Assembly: GCF_014202475.1 (NCBI RefSeq)
Contig: NZ_JACHGV010000016.1
Coordinates: forward strand, 1 to 64,000
DNA: 64,000 nt
Direction of reading: 5' to 3'
Source: Streptomyces paradoxus
GTDB lineage: Bacteria > Actinomycetota > Actinomycetes > Streptomycetales > Streptomycetaceae
In this document: positions 25,304 to 33,599 of the stretch, in pieces
Numbering within the stretch: position 1 is the stretch's first letter
How the letters are laid out: every line of letters starts with the position of its first letter
The notes under the pieces: generated by a model
The model's database searches: none
What the model saw: the letters and a program-made list of their open reading frames with translations, nothing else
What the model was told of the DNA's origin: nothing
Program-made: the position numbers and the translations under genes

Positions 25304-26582
25304 GCGGGGACTCTAGACGGATGCACTGACATCGCCGCTGCCCGAGCTTCCGAGTCCCGCAGAGCTTGGAGGAGGGGTGCGAAGGCGTGTTGTTCGTCGA
25401 AATGCTGCCGGGTCTTGAGGCAGTGGTGGAGCTGGCCGAGGAAGCGGTTCAGCAAGTGCCGCTGTGCGGCGGCGTGCCAGTCTCCATGCTCGCGTCGGCG
25501 TCGGTAGTGCGCGTTCGCTCCCGGTGAGGCGGTGAGGGCGGCGAAGGCCCAGAGGAAGCCGGCGTTGATGAGGCGATTGTTCTTGACGAAGCGTCGGCCG
25601 ACGAACCGCTTCTTGCCTGAAGCCCGGGTGATGGGCGCGGATCCGGCGTACGACTTCAGCGCCCGGGCGTCGGCGAACCGTGCCCGGTCGTCGCCCAGCT
25701 CTGCGAGCACGCGGGCGCCGAGCATGGGCCCCAAGCCCGGGAAGCTGAGCAGGATCTCGCTGTCGGCGTGCTGGTGAAAGGCGGCTGTGGCCGCCTCCGC
25801 GAGGTCGTCCGCGGCCTCGCAGGTGGCGTCCAGCTGCTTGAGCAGGGCCTGGAGCTGGTGGCCGAAGGCGTCCTCGACGCCGGGCAGCTGGTGGGCGTAC
25901 TCGGCGCGGAAGACGTCCCGCAGCCGCTCGGCTTCCGCGTCGCAGCCGCGGAGGCGGCCACTGCGTTTGAGGGCGCCCCGCAACTGGGCGAGGGTGAGCT
26001 TCGAGGCCTTGGCCGGGGTCGGGGCCAGAGTAAGGATGACGCGGGCGTCAGCCCTGGTCAGACCGCCTTGTTTGCCCTGGAAGGCCAGCAGGGCAGCGGG
26101 GTAGTACTCGCGTAGGAGCGAGCGGACCTGGTTGGCGACTTGCTGCCGAGTCCAGACGGCGTCCTGCTGGGCTCGGGCCAGGACCGTGATGGCTTGGGCG
26201 AGTCTGAGTCGGCCGGCAGGGGTCGGTGGGCGTGCATGTCGGTGCGCAGGATGTTCGCGAGGACCAAGGCGTCGCCCGGGTCGGACTTCTTTCGGCTGAC
26301 GCCGTGGCGGTCGCGGTAGCGGGCAGCGGCGAGCGGGTTGATCGCGAAGACCCGACGGCTGCCGGTGCGCAGGCTCGCGACCAGGAGGCCGTGGCTGGTC
26401 TCGATGGCCACTGGTATCAAATCGTCTGGGCTGTCACCGTGCTCGGCTAGGAGGGCCAGGAGCTTGTGGTAGCCGGCCGCGTCGTCGGTGATACGGGCTT
26501 TGGCGAGCAGAGTGCCGGCTTCGCCTACGAGGGCGACGTCGTGGTGGCGCTCCGCCCAGTCGATGCCGCAGAACACGGTCAA
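25300..26582 (-). pseudogene. IS110-family transposase, one-base frameshift
   Basis: The N-terminal DEDD domain begins FCGIDWAERHHDVALVGEAG and continues PVAIETSHGLLVASL, AINPLAAARYRDRHGVSRKK and SDPGDALVLANILRTD. Near 26205 one base is missing in GACTCAGACTCGCCC. The other frame then gives LAQAITVLARAQQDAVWTRQ, then the transposase_20 region: ILLSFPGLGPMLGARVLAEL, GDDRARFADARALKSYAGSA and YFxAHHTR-like HYRRRREHGDW. All catalytic regions are present, so a single indel is what disables it. Confidence 0.85.
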
Positions 26583-27494
26583 GCTGTCCTCCCTAATTCA
26601 TCTGTTTGTGCAAGTCACGAGCACGTGCGGGTCACGCGGCGCCCTAATCCAAGGACTCGTTGGTCCGCCATCTCAGTAGCCGTTCGCGACACCAGCGCAC
26701 TCCAGGGGCTCGATCTTTCTGCAGAGCTCGCGGGCTCGCGGATGAGCAAGAGGTCGACCCTGGAGCGGGCTCGCGCCTTGACGATCAACGTCCGAGCAAC
26801 CCCAGTGAGTTTCGCGGTAATCACGGAGGCGCCGGGCTGCGCCGCTCTTGACAGAGGCCTCAAGGGCCCGGGGAAACGGAGGCATCAGCCCGGCGCCCGC
26901 GTCATCACCGCGAGCCCTGCAACGGACAGCGATGCCGCTCTTTGAGGAGGCCTTGACGGCCAGGAGGGATCCAGGCATTCGCTGTCCTGTGCGAGCAGTC
27001 GCCCCGGGTCGTTGCATGGGCCCGGGACGCCTGCTTACGCACTGGATCAGGAGAAACGCGGCGGGTTCGCACCAGGTGGAGGCGCGGCACCGCCCCGTCG
27101 ATGTCGCCCCTCGCCCCTCCCCTACGTCGTCCAACTCACCCAGTGGGCTCCACTCGGTGGAGTGGACGCTGAGCACGGTGTCGTCCGCTCCCGGCCGGTG
27201 GACTCCACTCAGTGGGGTGGATGTCGGACACCGTTGGTGCGCACCACCGCATCGGGTGCGTGGCTTTGTCCGCGAGATTCACCCACGAAGCCAGACGAGC
27301 GGGGGCGTGGACAGCAAGTCCCGCTCCAAGATGCGCGTCGAAGTAGCGCGGACGCGCCGGGCGCCGGCAGGCCGTAAGGTGAACGCCGGTGACGAAACTG
27401 AGCCCAGTTCCCGCAAGAGCAGTGAAGAAACCAGGCAGATCAGCCGCGTGTTCTTCGAATCACCGGGCACGAGGAGCAACGGAGGTTGATAACT
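26583..27494. other. long gap with decayed DNA and paired palindromes
   Basis: About 900 bases upstream of the small hydrophobic protein. Minus-strand 26640-26870 gives scraps such as LRDYRETHWGCSDVDRQGAS, and no intact gene is visible. Two similar palindromes occur at 27148-27217 (listed separately). Confidence 0.4.
27148..27217. promoter_or_regulatory. two related palindromes, CTCCACTCRGTGGRG
   Basis: CTCCAC-TCG-GTGGAG (27148-27162, perfect) and CTCCAC-TCA-GTGGGG (27203-27217, one mismatch) lie 55 bp apart, about 280-350 bp upstream of the hydrophobic-protein gene. Repeated near-identical short palindromes suggest a protein-binding site pair. Confidence 0.35.
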
Positions 27495-27665
27495 ATGGTT
27501 CCCCTGCTTCTCGTCCTGCTTCTGGCTCTGGTCCTCTTCGGCGCGGGCTTCGCGCTGAAGGCACTGTGGTGGATCGCCGTCATCGTGCTGGTCGTCTGGC
27601 TGCTGGGCTTCGTGCTGCGCAGTGCGGACACAGGCGGCCGCAAGGGCCGCTGGTATCGCTGGTAA
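27495..27665 (+). CDS. small hydrophobic membrane protein, 56 aa
   Basis: ATG 27495 lies 9 bases after GGAGG (27481-27485). The product begins MVPLLLVLLLALVLFGAGFA, continues LKALWWIAVIVLVVWLLGFV and ends with the basic tail GGRKGRWYRW. It has one long or two short membrane helices. Proteins of this size and sequence (hydrophobic protein family of actinomycetes) are common in Streptomyces; function unknown. A strong hairpin follows the stop, making a compact monocistronic unit. Confidence 0.85.
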   Translation: MVPLLLVLLLALVLFGAGFALKALWWIAVIVLVVWLLGFVLRSADTGGRKGRWYRW

Positions 27666-27684
27666 CCCACCACACAGAAGCCAG

Positions 27685-27718
27685 CCTGTGGGCCCCGGGA
27701 ACACCCGAGGCCCACAGG
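27685..27718 (+). terminator. hairpin terminator of hydrophobic-protein gene
   Basis: CCTGTGGGCC at 27685-27694 pairs with GGCCCACAGG at 27709-27718 around a 14-base loop, 20 bases after the stop codon. Confidence 0.65.
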
Positions 27719-27871
27719 CCTGTTGGGTCTCAGGACATCCCCAGGCAAACCGTGTATCCACCACCATCCCGGGCACAAGGCTCCATAGCTGGGGCCCGGT
27801 GAAGCAGCGGAACCTGCACCTCCAACCACCGGACCCCAGCCACCCCCCGACACCCCGCACGGCCGGCACGG

Positions 27872-28018
27872 GCTTCGCGTGGCGAGGACGCCGACGTGCA
27901 CGAGCTGCCGAAGAAGAAGACCGCGAAGAAGCAGCCGGCCAAGAAGACCGCCGCGAAGAAGACCACGAAAAAGGCCGCGGCGAAAAAGACGGCCGGGCGC
28001 TGGCCGCGCAGCGCCTAG
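27872..28018 (+). pseudogene. duplicated Ku C-terminal tail
   Basis: The frame encodes GEDADVHELPKKKTAKKQPA, then KKTAAKKTTKKAAAKKTAGR and WPRSA-stop. This is nearly identical to the Lys-rich tail of the Ku gene at 47880-48026 (GEDADVHELPKKKAAKKQPA). Similarity starts abruptly near 27872, so this is a 147-bp 3' fragment, not a gene. Its TAG lies within a CTAG (28015-28018), the same position where an IS has inserted in the full Ku copy. Confidence 0.85.
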
Positions 28019-28350
28019 TCCACGATGCCGAGCGCCGTGTCCGGCCTGCACTTCGAGCATGCCGGCACCTGATGGCGCAGTGCCTCGATCGCCTGCGCCC
28101 TGGTCGCAGGTCTCGCCCGCTTGCCCGGGTCCCAGCACTCCCCCGCGTGGACGGCAAGCGTGTTCTTGCGGTCCAGGCCGCGCTCGATCAACCACTCGGG
28201 CGCCGGCGGGCGCCGCGCTTCGCCGACACGCCGCTCCGCCTCGCGGCGTTCCTCGTCGGCGATCCACCTGCGGGTGCGGACCAGGTCGCGCTCCTGCACA
28301 CGCTCCCGGAAGCGCAGCAGCGCGAGTCGCGACGCCCCTGTATCGTTCAT
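28015..28350 (-). CDS. DUF6233-like hypothetical protein
   Basis: ATG 28348-28350 gives a 111-aa protein beginning MNDTGASRLALLRFRERVQE, then the basic helix RRWIADEERREAERRVGEAR, a PPEWLIERGL-like turn, VHAGECWDPGKRARPATRAQ, and the ending HQVPACSKCRPDTALGIVD. This order (helix, PPEW, VHxGxCxxxGKR, CxxCRPDTxLG) is that of a Streptomyces family I recall as DUF6233. Function unknown; the CxxC pair may bind zinc. Its stop overlaps the stop of the Ku-tail fragment (tail to tail). Confidence 0.85.
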   Translation of the reverse strand: MNDTGASRLALLRFRERVQERDLVRTRRWIADEERREAERRVGEARRPPAPEWLIERGLDRKNTLAVHAGECWDPGKRARPATRAQAIEALRHQVPACSKCRPDTALGIVD

Positions 28351-28414
28351 GCGTTCGATTCTATGATCAGGGCGCCACACAGCCCACCCTCACCCCCAAG
28401 GGCAGGAGCAGGCA

Positions 28415-28747
28415 TTGAACAGCAAGGAGGCCGCACGCAAGCTGAGCGTCGATCCGGCCTCCCTCTCCCTTGCCCCGCCCGCGCCCCGCTTCGCGGAGAC
28501 CTGGAAGCGGATGGAGCAGGAGCCGCCCTGCTCCGCCTGCGGCCAACCGTCCCGCACCAGCGGTGTAATCCACGACCCGGACCACGGGGACCGCTGGTTG
28601 GACCGGTGCCGGCAGTGCTTCCTTGAGACGCCGCCCACGCTGCCCGTGACGCCGGAGCGGTTCCTCGAAGAGCTGCGCGATGTAGCGGCCGACGCGCAGC
28701 TGCGGCTGCGCACCTACACCGACGCGGGCGGATGGGAAGGTGAGTGA
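28415..28747 (+). CDS. zinc-ribbon hypothetical protein
   Basis: The TTG at 28415 begins a 110-aa product with two CxxC pairs: PPCSACGQPSRTSGV and WLDRCRQCFLETPPT. It ends in an acidic helix (ERFLEELRDVAADAQLRLRT). A zinc-ribbon fold is likely; role unknown. Divergent from the DUF6233-like gene and overlapping the next small frame by 8 bases, which suggests coupling. Confidence 0.72.
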   Translation: MNSKEAARKLSVDPASLSLAPPAPRFAETWKRMEQEPPCSACGQPSRTSGVIHDPDHGDRWLDRCRQCFLETPPTLPVTPERFLEELRDVAADAQLRLRTYTDAGGWEGE

Positions 28748-28951
28748 CGTGGACGACGACCCGTTCCACCTCACCCTGACGGCGGACGGGAAGCCGGTGA
28801 TGCACGGCTGGTGGGGCAAGAAGCCCGCAGCCGAGCACCAGTACCTGTCATGGATCGGCTCGTGGGGCAGCATCGAGGTGCCCGGATCGTTCTGACCGAG
28901 CGCGCCGACGACGGCGAGCGGGTGCTCGCGAACTGGCCTGAGGACTCATAG
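28740..28951 (+). CDS. small acidic protein, probable frameshift near its end
   Basis: GTG 28740 overlaps the preceding stop and encodes VSDVDDDPFHLTLTADGKPV, MHGWWGKKPAAEHQYLSWIG, SWGSIEVPGSF and TGA at 28893. Shifting frame by one base at that point gives IVLTERADDGERVLANWPED and TAG at 28949-28951, a more natural ending (basic/acidic strand plus WPE). So the gene is either 51 aa or a ~70-aa protein with an indel. Family unknown. Confidence 0.6.
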
Positions 28952-28952
28952 G

Positions 28953-29140
28953 TCAGCCGTCGGCCACGAACTCCGGGTGACGTCGGGCCTTCTTCACATC
29001 CGCCTCGACCTGGTGGCGCGGGGTGCCCTGTTCCTTGGCGTGTTCCGTGACCGCGGCCTGGACGTCGTTGGCGAGGCCGCGCCAGGCCCGCCAGGCGGTC
29101 GCCCACGAAGTCTGCTGCTCGTCGGTCCAGGCGGTCCGGG
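28953..29140 (-). pseudogene. C-terminal fragment related to the 63614 gene
   Basis: The residues WTDEQQTSWATAWRAWRGLA, NDVQAAVTEHAKEQGTPRHQ and VEADVKKARRHPEFVADG align with NEWTEYQRTTWRTAWKSWVD ... VDADVKKAARQPG of the 63614-63898 gene. The N-terminal ~30 residues are missing; upstream sequence belongs to the next secreted protein. Confidence 0.6.
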
Positions 29141-29148
29141 TTGGTCGC

Positions 29149-29457
29149 TTACGGGCGGTGCTCTGCGTCAACAAGCACGACGGTGGTCGGAATCCTGCAG
29201 TAGGCGTGTGACTCGGAGACGCCGTCTGCGGGCACCCACGGTCCGTAGTTGATGTTGAGGCTGGAACCGCTGCCGCAGGTGACAACTGCGCGCTGAGTTC
29301 CGTACCCATCGTGGCAGATGGAGTATCCCCAACCGGGGCTGGGCCTGGCAACGGTGCACAGCTTCTGTGCAGTTGCAGACGACACCGGGGCCGTCAGTAT
29401 GACGCCACTCGCGGCTAGCGCAACTGCGCCTACGCCGGCCATAATTCGACGCTTCAT
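29149..29457 (-). CDS. small secreted Cys-rich protein
   Basis: The 102-aa product has GGAGG 6 bases before its ATG, and a Sec signal peptide (RRIMAGVGAVALAASGVILT to SSATA). The mature chain has four Cys (QKLCTVARPSPGWGYSICHD, AVVTCGSGSS, SHAYCRIPTT), likely two disulfides. No family recognised. The last residues (VLVDAEHRP) run close to the fragment downstream, so the C-terminus may be altered. Confidence 0.78.
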   Translation of the reverse strand: MKRRIMAGVGAVALAASGVILTAPVSSATAQKLCTVARPSPGWGYSICHDGYGTQRAVVTCGSGSSLNINYGPWVPADGVSESHAYCRIPTTVVLVDAEHRP

Positions 29458-29752
29458 CTATCCTCCAGAGGTTGGCACGCTTGTTTGTTCCGTGCGTTTC
29501 GCTGGCCCTTACGGGAGCCGCTGATGGATATGCGATGCAGCCAGCGGCCCGCTCCGCGGGGGTGACTCAGGCGTAAACCTGCCAGCGGCTGGTGGGACAT
29601 GCAGATGTAACTGGTCCCGAGCGTAAGCGGGCTGACCCTCACCTGTGTCCTGACACCTGTCAGGAGCGCACGGGGGGCTGTGAGCGGTACGCCCCCCATC
29701 GTTCCGATCAGCGATGAGGAGCTCGGGCTCATGTAACGGCTCACCCACGCCC

Positions 29753-29840
29753 TTTATAGAACGTGAACGCGCCCGGCTCCCCGGCCGGGCGCGTCTGGTC
29801 TCCTCGGAGCGGCCCTGGCGCCGGCGAGCCGCACCGCGCG
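29753..29840. repeat. repeat shared with 60706-60800, contains terminator
   Basis: TAGAACGT(G/T)(A/G)ACGCGCCCGGC, the following stem, GGCGCGTCT-GTCT-C and the downstream GC(C/G)(C/G)CCCTGGCGC(C/T)GGCGAGC block recur at 60706-60800. There they form the 3' end of an HNH nuclease gene on the minus strand. At 29.8 kb only this 3' end and hairpin are left. Confidence 0.7.
29767..29794. terminator. 11-bp hairpin ACGCGCCCGGC/GCCGGGCGCGT
   Basis: Perfect 11-bp stem with a 6-base loop, inside the repeat shared with 60.7 kb. Confidence 0.6.
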
Positions 29841-29920
29841 GCGCGCAGGGCTCCTCCACTGGAGTGAACCAGCGGGCAAAGTCGCCTGCCCTTCCCTTCG
29901 CAGCCCGTATCTCTGATGCC

Positions 29921-30318
29921 GTGATCAAAAATCTGATGCGTGCCGGGGCCGTCGCCGCCCTGGTCCTTTCCTCGATGTGTGTCACGGCCTACGCTTCCGG
30001 CGAGCCAGCACACAGCGGGCCGCCATCGAGTGCCCTTCCGGCTACGTCTGTATCTACCCCGAGATCAATTTCGGCGGGCAGCCCTGGGTGCGGCGTGCCG
30101 CGGACGGCAACGTGAAGGATCTGCCCTCCGCGATCCGTGACCGCGGCAGCTCCATGCGAAACAACTCCGATCGCACCGCCCGCGTCTACGAAAAGCGCAA
30201 CCGCGCCGGACGCTGAGTGTGCGTCACCCTCAGCGGCGGCTCCATCCACGACCTGCGTGGCTACAACCTCAACGACCAGACCCGCTCCCTGAAGATCAAC
30301 CGGAACGACTGCGGTTAA
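29921..30318 (+). pseudogene. secreted I36-like inhibitor, frameshift and in-frame TGA
   Basis: GTG 29921 opens a signal peptide (IKNLMRAGAVAALVLSSMCV TA). A one-base shift near 30010 is needed to enter IECPSGYVCIYPEINFGGQP, the I36 signature. It continues ADGNVKDLPSAIRDRGSSMR and ARVYEKRNRAGR, then TGA at 30214-30216. The same frame goes on VCVTLSGGSIHDLRGYNLND QTRSLKINRNDCG to TAA 30316. Homologues carry both halves in one protein (from memory), so two lesions inactivate it, unless they are sequence errors. Confidence 0.75.
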
Positions 30319-30360
30319 CCCCTCTCCACCCAGTCCAGGCGCCCGATTCTTATGCAGCAG

Positions 30361-30394
30361 TCAGCCCCGTCCGGCCAACATCACCGGGCGGGGC
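30361..30394. terminator. hairpin terminator
   Basis: CAGCCCCGTCCGG pairs with CCGGGCGGGGCTG (one mismatch pair) around 8-9 bases, about 45 bases after the I36 relic. It could serve both strands. Confidence 0.55.
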
Positions 30395-30635
30395 TGATCA
30401 GCATGCGCGATACGAGGGGCGGTCGCCTACAACAATCTTCCCTGTAGGCAATAGGTGAGGCTCGGGGACACTGTCCCCTCCACAACCAGACTCCTGCCAA
30501 CACAGCCGCCCAGAGCGGTATTCCAAGAGTGCGCCACTGGTCCGCGCGCACCAACTCATGGTCGGAGACTGCCGGCGGACTTCCCGCCGCGCCGTCCCAG
30601 CGGCCAATGAGCCGCTCCCGTGCTGCGCTCACCAT
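30381..30635 (-). CDS. possible small membrane protein
   Basis: The 84-aa frame contains SDHELVRADQWRTLGIPLWA and AVLAGVWLWRGQCPRASPIA, one hydrophobic helix with a charged N-terminal part. It ends within the terminator hairpin. Composition is plausible but no homologue is recognised. Confidence 0.35.
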   Translation of the reverse strand: MVSAARERLIGRWDGAAGSPPAVSDHELVRADQWRTLGIPLWAAVLAGVWLWRGQCPRASPIAYREDCCRRPPLVSRMLISPAR

Positions 30636-30748
30636 GCAGCTCTGCTGGACAGACAGAGATCCGGTAGCGATCTCGGCGGCCTGCCAGCACAGCGAACACC
30701 GCAGGAACAGTGGTTCGCCACCTACTCATTCCGCCCGGTCACGGTCAG

Positions 30749-31846
30749 TCAGAGGCCGTGAACGTTGAGTAGGAGGTTCGCGGTGTGAGCCGGGACCTCG
30801 TGTAGGGCGTCGCGGGTGGCATGAGAGGTCAGCCAGGACGCGACCTCCGATGGCGACGCATGGGGGTGTTTCTCGAGGTAGAGAGCTGCCGCACCAGTGA
30901 CATGGGGCGCCGCCCAGGACGTCGCACCGGAGTCCTGATAGCGGTCGGTCAGATTCCCGGGGAGAAGCGAGGTGATGTCGTGGCCGGGGGCATACAGGTC
31001 CACGCAGCGCCCTCTGTTCGAGCTGCCCCATGCCGACGTCCATGGCCGGTCCCGCGTGGTACTCGCGGCCACTGTGATGACGGCGGGAATGTCGGCGGGT
31101 GGGTGGCCGCAGGCATCCTGGCCGTCGTTGCCCGCTGAGGCCACAACCGTGATCCCCTTTTCGATCACTTTCTTAACCGCCGCCTTGAGCATGGGCGCAG
31201 GATGGTCGAAATTCAGCGACATATTGACCACGGCGGGCTTTTCGGCGTGTGCGGCAACCCAGTTCAGGCCCCGGACGATGGCGGCTTCCTGTTGCTCGCG
31301 CGGAACCGGCCGGGTTCCCTCGCCACCTTGCATCGCCCGTACCGAGACGATGGTGGATTCTTTCGCCACCCCGGTGTCCTTGCCGCCGATGATTCCCGCG
31401 ACGAACAGGCCATGGATAATGCCCGCCTCGTCGGAGCACTGTCCCGCCTTTCCGCCCATCGTGTCGACCCCCTGGATCGCCCGGCCCTCGAACTGCTGGT
31501 GCTCAACATCCAGGCCGCAATCGACAACATAGACCCGTACGTCCCTCCCGGTGGCACGGGTGCGGTAGCGGTGATCGAGCCTGGAACCGCTCTGGTCGAG
31601 CCTGTCCAGATTCCACGGGACACCACGGAGTACCGGCCCAGTGGCGGTCGGCTCAGGCCGCGGTGAACGGGAAGCATCCTCCCCTCGCGACGGCAAGGAC
31701 GCCCCCGGGCCGGGGGTGGCGCTGTGCGCCGGAGCCTGCTCTCGGCCCGCGCTGGTCGTCGCCTCCCCTGAAGACCCGCAGCCGCTCATGACCAGACAAG
31801 CGACCGCAACAGTCAGAGCGGAGATGGTCTTACTTCTGTTTCCCAC
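30749..31846 (-). CDS. subtilisin-like (S8) lipoprotein protease
   Basis: GTG 31844-31846 with GAGAGGAA 6 bases upstream gives 365 aa. A lipoprotein signal (ISALTVAVACLVMSGCGSSG) points to membrane anchoring outside the cell. The S8 triad is visible as D109 (VYVVDCGLD), H145 (IIHGLFVAGIIGG) and S310 (GATSWAAPHVTGAAALYLEK); the oxyanion Asn is in ASAGNDGQDACGHPP. Motifs are atypical: DCG in place of D(T/S)G, and HGLFVAG in place of HGTHVAG, though catalytic residues remain. Cys at the D motif, AGQCSDE, DACGHPP and GRCVDLY may form disulfides. Monocistronic. Confidence 0.88.
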   Translation of the reverse strand: MGNRSKTISALTVAVACLVMSGCGSSGEATTSAGREQAPAHSATPGPGASLPSRGEDASRSPRPEPTATGPVLRGVPWNLDRLDQSGSRLDHRYRTRATGRDVRVYVVDCGLDVEHQQFEGRAIQGVDTMGGKAGQCSDEAGIIHGLFVAGIIGGKDTGVAKESTIVSVRAMQGGEGTRPVPREQQEAAIVRGLNWVAAHAEKPAVVNMSLNFDHPAPMLKAAVKKVIEKGITVVASAGNDGQDACGHPPADIPAVITVAASTTRDRPWTSAWGSSNRGRCVDLYAPGHDITSLLPGNLTDRYQDSGATSWAAPHVTGAAALYLEKHPHASPSEVASWLTSHATRDALHEVPAHTANLLLNVHGL

Positions 31847-31997
31847 CAGGTTCCTCTCGTGCCGTGTGCATCGAGAGACGGGCAGCAATGCGGCTTGGTT
31901 CACGCACCAGCCAAAGTTGAGTACCGCACGCACAACCGTAGGTGCCAGAACCACTGAACAAGCCTCGATCCCTGCGGTCACGGAGGCATGCCTAAAG

Positions 31998-32135
31998 GCT
32001 GTCCCGCAATGATCAACTGAGTCGACACGGTCAGCATCGAGGATTGCCGCCTTGGGCCGGCCTATCCGGCGAGTGCGAGGCTGTGCAGGCGGGCTATGCC
32101 CAGCGTGATGAACGCCGTCTCCCGTCAAGCGGCAG
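31998..32135 (-). pseudogene. IS5-family transposase 3' end relic
   Basis: AAAGGCTGTCCCGCAATGAT at 31995 corresponds to the right end of the 13.8-14.67 kb IS. The minus strand above it encodes DCRLTGDGVHHA and, one frame off, GIARLHSLALAG-stop. Only about 80 coding bases remain. Confidence 0.75.
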
Positions 32136-32323
32136 TCGCCCACGGTGGCGGACTGGTCGCGGATCTGGGCGGCGACGGCTGATCCTCGTGAGCAGTCCCG
32201 GGGCGACAAAGATCTTCTCGGTCACCATCACCGTCCTACAGCTCTGGCTGCCCTGACATTGCGGACACGACTTAGGGGCCTCCGCGCCGAACGAGGCCAG
32301 CGTGCTGAATCCCCTATCACCCC

Positions 32324-32848
32324 CTAATGAGGCGGCAGGTCAACCTCCGAGGACGCCTTCGACTCGGAGTCGACCAGGTGCGGGGCCGTCACGGCCGGGC
32401 CGTTGGGGCCGGAGACGGCGCCGAGTTGGGTGAGGCCGGCCAGTACGTCGGTGCAGGTCCAGTACTCGACGAACCTGCCGCCGGAGACCCGCAGGATGTC
32501 GTGGCCGCTGAAGGCGACGGGGGTGCGGACCGGGGCCGTGGCGTGCTCGAGGCCGCCCGAGTAGCGGGCGCGCAGCGTCCAGCGTGCCGCGATCAGGTCG
32601 CCCTGGACGATCGGCCCGAGGTCCACGGTGAGGGCGATGTCCGCGAACACCGCCATGGTCTGCTCGATCTCGGGGAGCAGCCGGGCCGGGCCCGTCACCG
32701 CTTCCGAGTCGCTGCCGTCCGGCCGCGCCTGGTGGACGACGAAGCCGGGATCGAGGATCTCGTCGGCCCGGCTGAAGTCGCCCCGCCATAACGTGGTCCA
32801 GTGGCTGTACAGCTCGCTCATCCGCTCGATGGATAGGGCGGTGCTCAT
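32324..32848 (-). CDS. SnoaL/NTF2-like polyketide-cyclase-type protein
   Basis: The 174-aa protein has the SnoaL-like alpha+beta barrel pattern: YSHWTTLWRGDFSRADEILD, PGFVVHQARPDGSD, GPARLLPEIEQTMAVFADIA, VQGDLIAARWTLRARYSGGL, VAFSGHDILRVSGGRFVEYW. Such proteins act as small-molecule cyclases, isomerases or ligand binders. It is divergent from a MarR-type regulator, which probably controls it. The C-terminal 25 residues are extra compared with the usual ~140 aa. Confidence 0.9.
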   Translation of the reverse strand: MSTALSIERMSELYSHWTTLWRGDFSRADEILDPGFVVHQARPDGSDSEAVTGPARLLPEIEQTMAVFADIALTVDLGPIVQGDLIAARWTLRARYSGGLEHATAPVRTPVAFSGHDILRVSGGRFVEYWTCTDVLAGLTQLGAVSGPNGPAVTAPHLVDSESKASSEVDLPPH

Positions 32849-32854
32849 GATGCG

Positions 32855-32900
32855 CTCCTTGGGTGCACTAGTATCTGCACAACGAAGTATCTGCGTGACA
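32855..32900. promoter_or_regulatory. candidate MarR operator in divergent promoter
   Basis: GTGCACTAGTATCTGCAC shows GTGCA...TGCAC dyad symmetry. AGTATCTGC is repeated directly 16 bases apart (at about 32869 and 32885). It lies between the SnoaL-like and MarR-like start codons. Confidence 0.45.
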
Positions 32901-32929
32901 CAGGAAATTGAAGGGGCGGATGCCGAGCC

Positions 32930-33397
32930 GTGTCAATCGAGAATCGCGAGGGCCTGATCGCCGCCGTCACCGTGGCCGCCCGGCGGCAGCACGCCGCGTA
33001 CACCCTCTACAACCAGGCCATGGCGGACCGGCTGGGACTGCATCCGACGGATCTGCAGTGCGTGAGCCTGCTCGGCCTCGAACCCGAGCCCCTCACCACG
33101 GGGCAGATCGCCGAACTGACCGGCCTCACCTCGGGTTCGGCCACTCGGCTCGTCGACCGGCTGGAACGGGCGGGGCTGGTCGAGAGGAGGCCTGATCCTC
33201 ACGACCGCAGAAGAACCCGTGTCTCGCTCACCGCCCGGCGCGCACCGGAGGCCGAGGCCGCATGGGATGCCCCCGGCAGCGCCTTCGCCGCACTGCTCGC
33301 CGAGTTCGGCGACGAGGAACTCGGGGTGATCGAGCGCTACTTGCGCCGCTCCACCGAGGTGGGATCCGCGCAGGCCGCACGGCTGCGGGAGCGGTAG
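32930..33397 (+). CDS. MarR-family transcriptional regulator
   Basis: From GTG 32930 the 155-aa protein has the MarR winged helix: LHPTDLQCVSLLGLEPEPLT, TGQIAELTGLTSGSATRLVD, RLERAGLVERRPDPHDRRRT and RVSLT (wing DxR motif complete). The following dimerisation helices are LLAEFGDEELGVIERYLRRS. Divergent from the SnoaL-like gene; likely autoregulatory and ligand-responsive. Weak ribosome site. Confidence 0.93.
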   Translation: MSIENREGLIAAVTVAARRQHAAYTLYNQAMADRLGLHPTDLQCVSLLGLEPEPLTTGQIAELTGLTSGSATRLVDRLERAGLVERRPDPHDRRRTRVSLTARRAPEAEAAWDAPGSAFAALLAEFGDEELGVIERYLRRSTEVGSAQAARLRER

Positions 33398-33494
33398 ACC
33401 GGACGGACGGGGCGGGGAATGGGGCCGCCAGCCCCGGCGCATCAGCCGCCGCAGACCGAACAGGGCGATCAGAACGGCACCCGCGGCGATCGCG

Positions 33495-33557
33495 CCGGTC
33501 TGGCTCCTCCTCCGGCAGCGCGTCGATGTTCGCGAACAACTCTTCCTCGGTCGCCAT
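33495..33557 (-). pseudogene. N-terminal scrap of a telomere-region HTH gene
   Basis: MATEEELFANIDALPEEEPD starts at ATG 33557, after which the frame becomes Arg-rich. This opening is that of a Streptomyces HTH protein often seen in terminal regions (MATEEELFATVDALLEEEPQ type, from memory). Only about 20 codons survive. Confidence 0.4.
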
Positions 33558-33599
33558 CTGATGTGTGCCTCCACACGAACCCCAGCAGCCTTATCCTAT

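Noticed and set aside
27140..27220. Paired palindromes as a CRISPR array
   Set aside because: Only two short repeats, one imperfect, with no further spacing regularity and no cas genes in the window.
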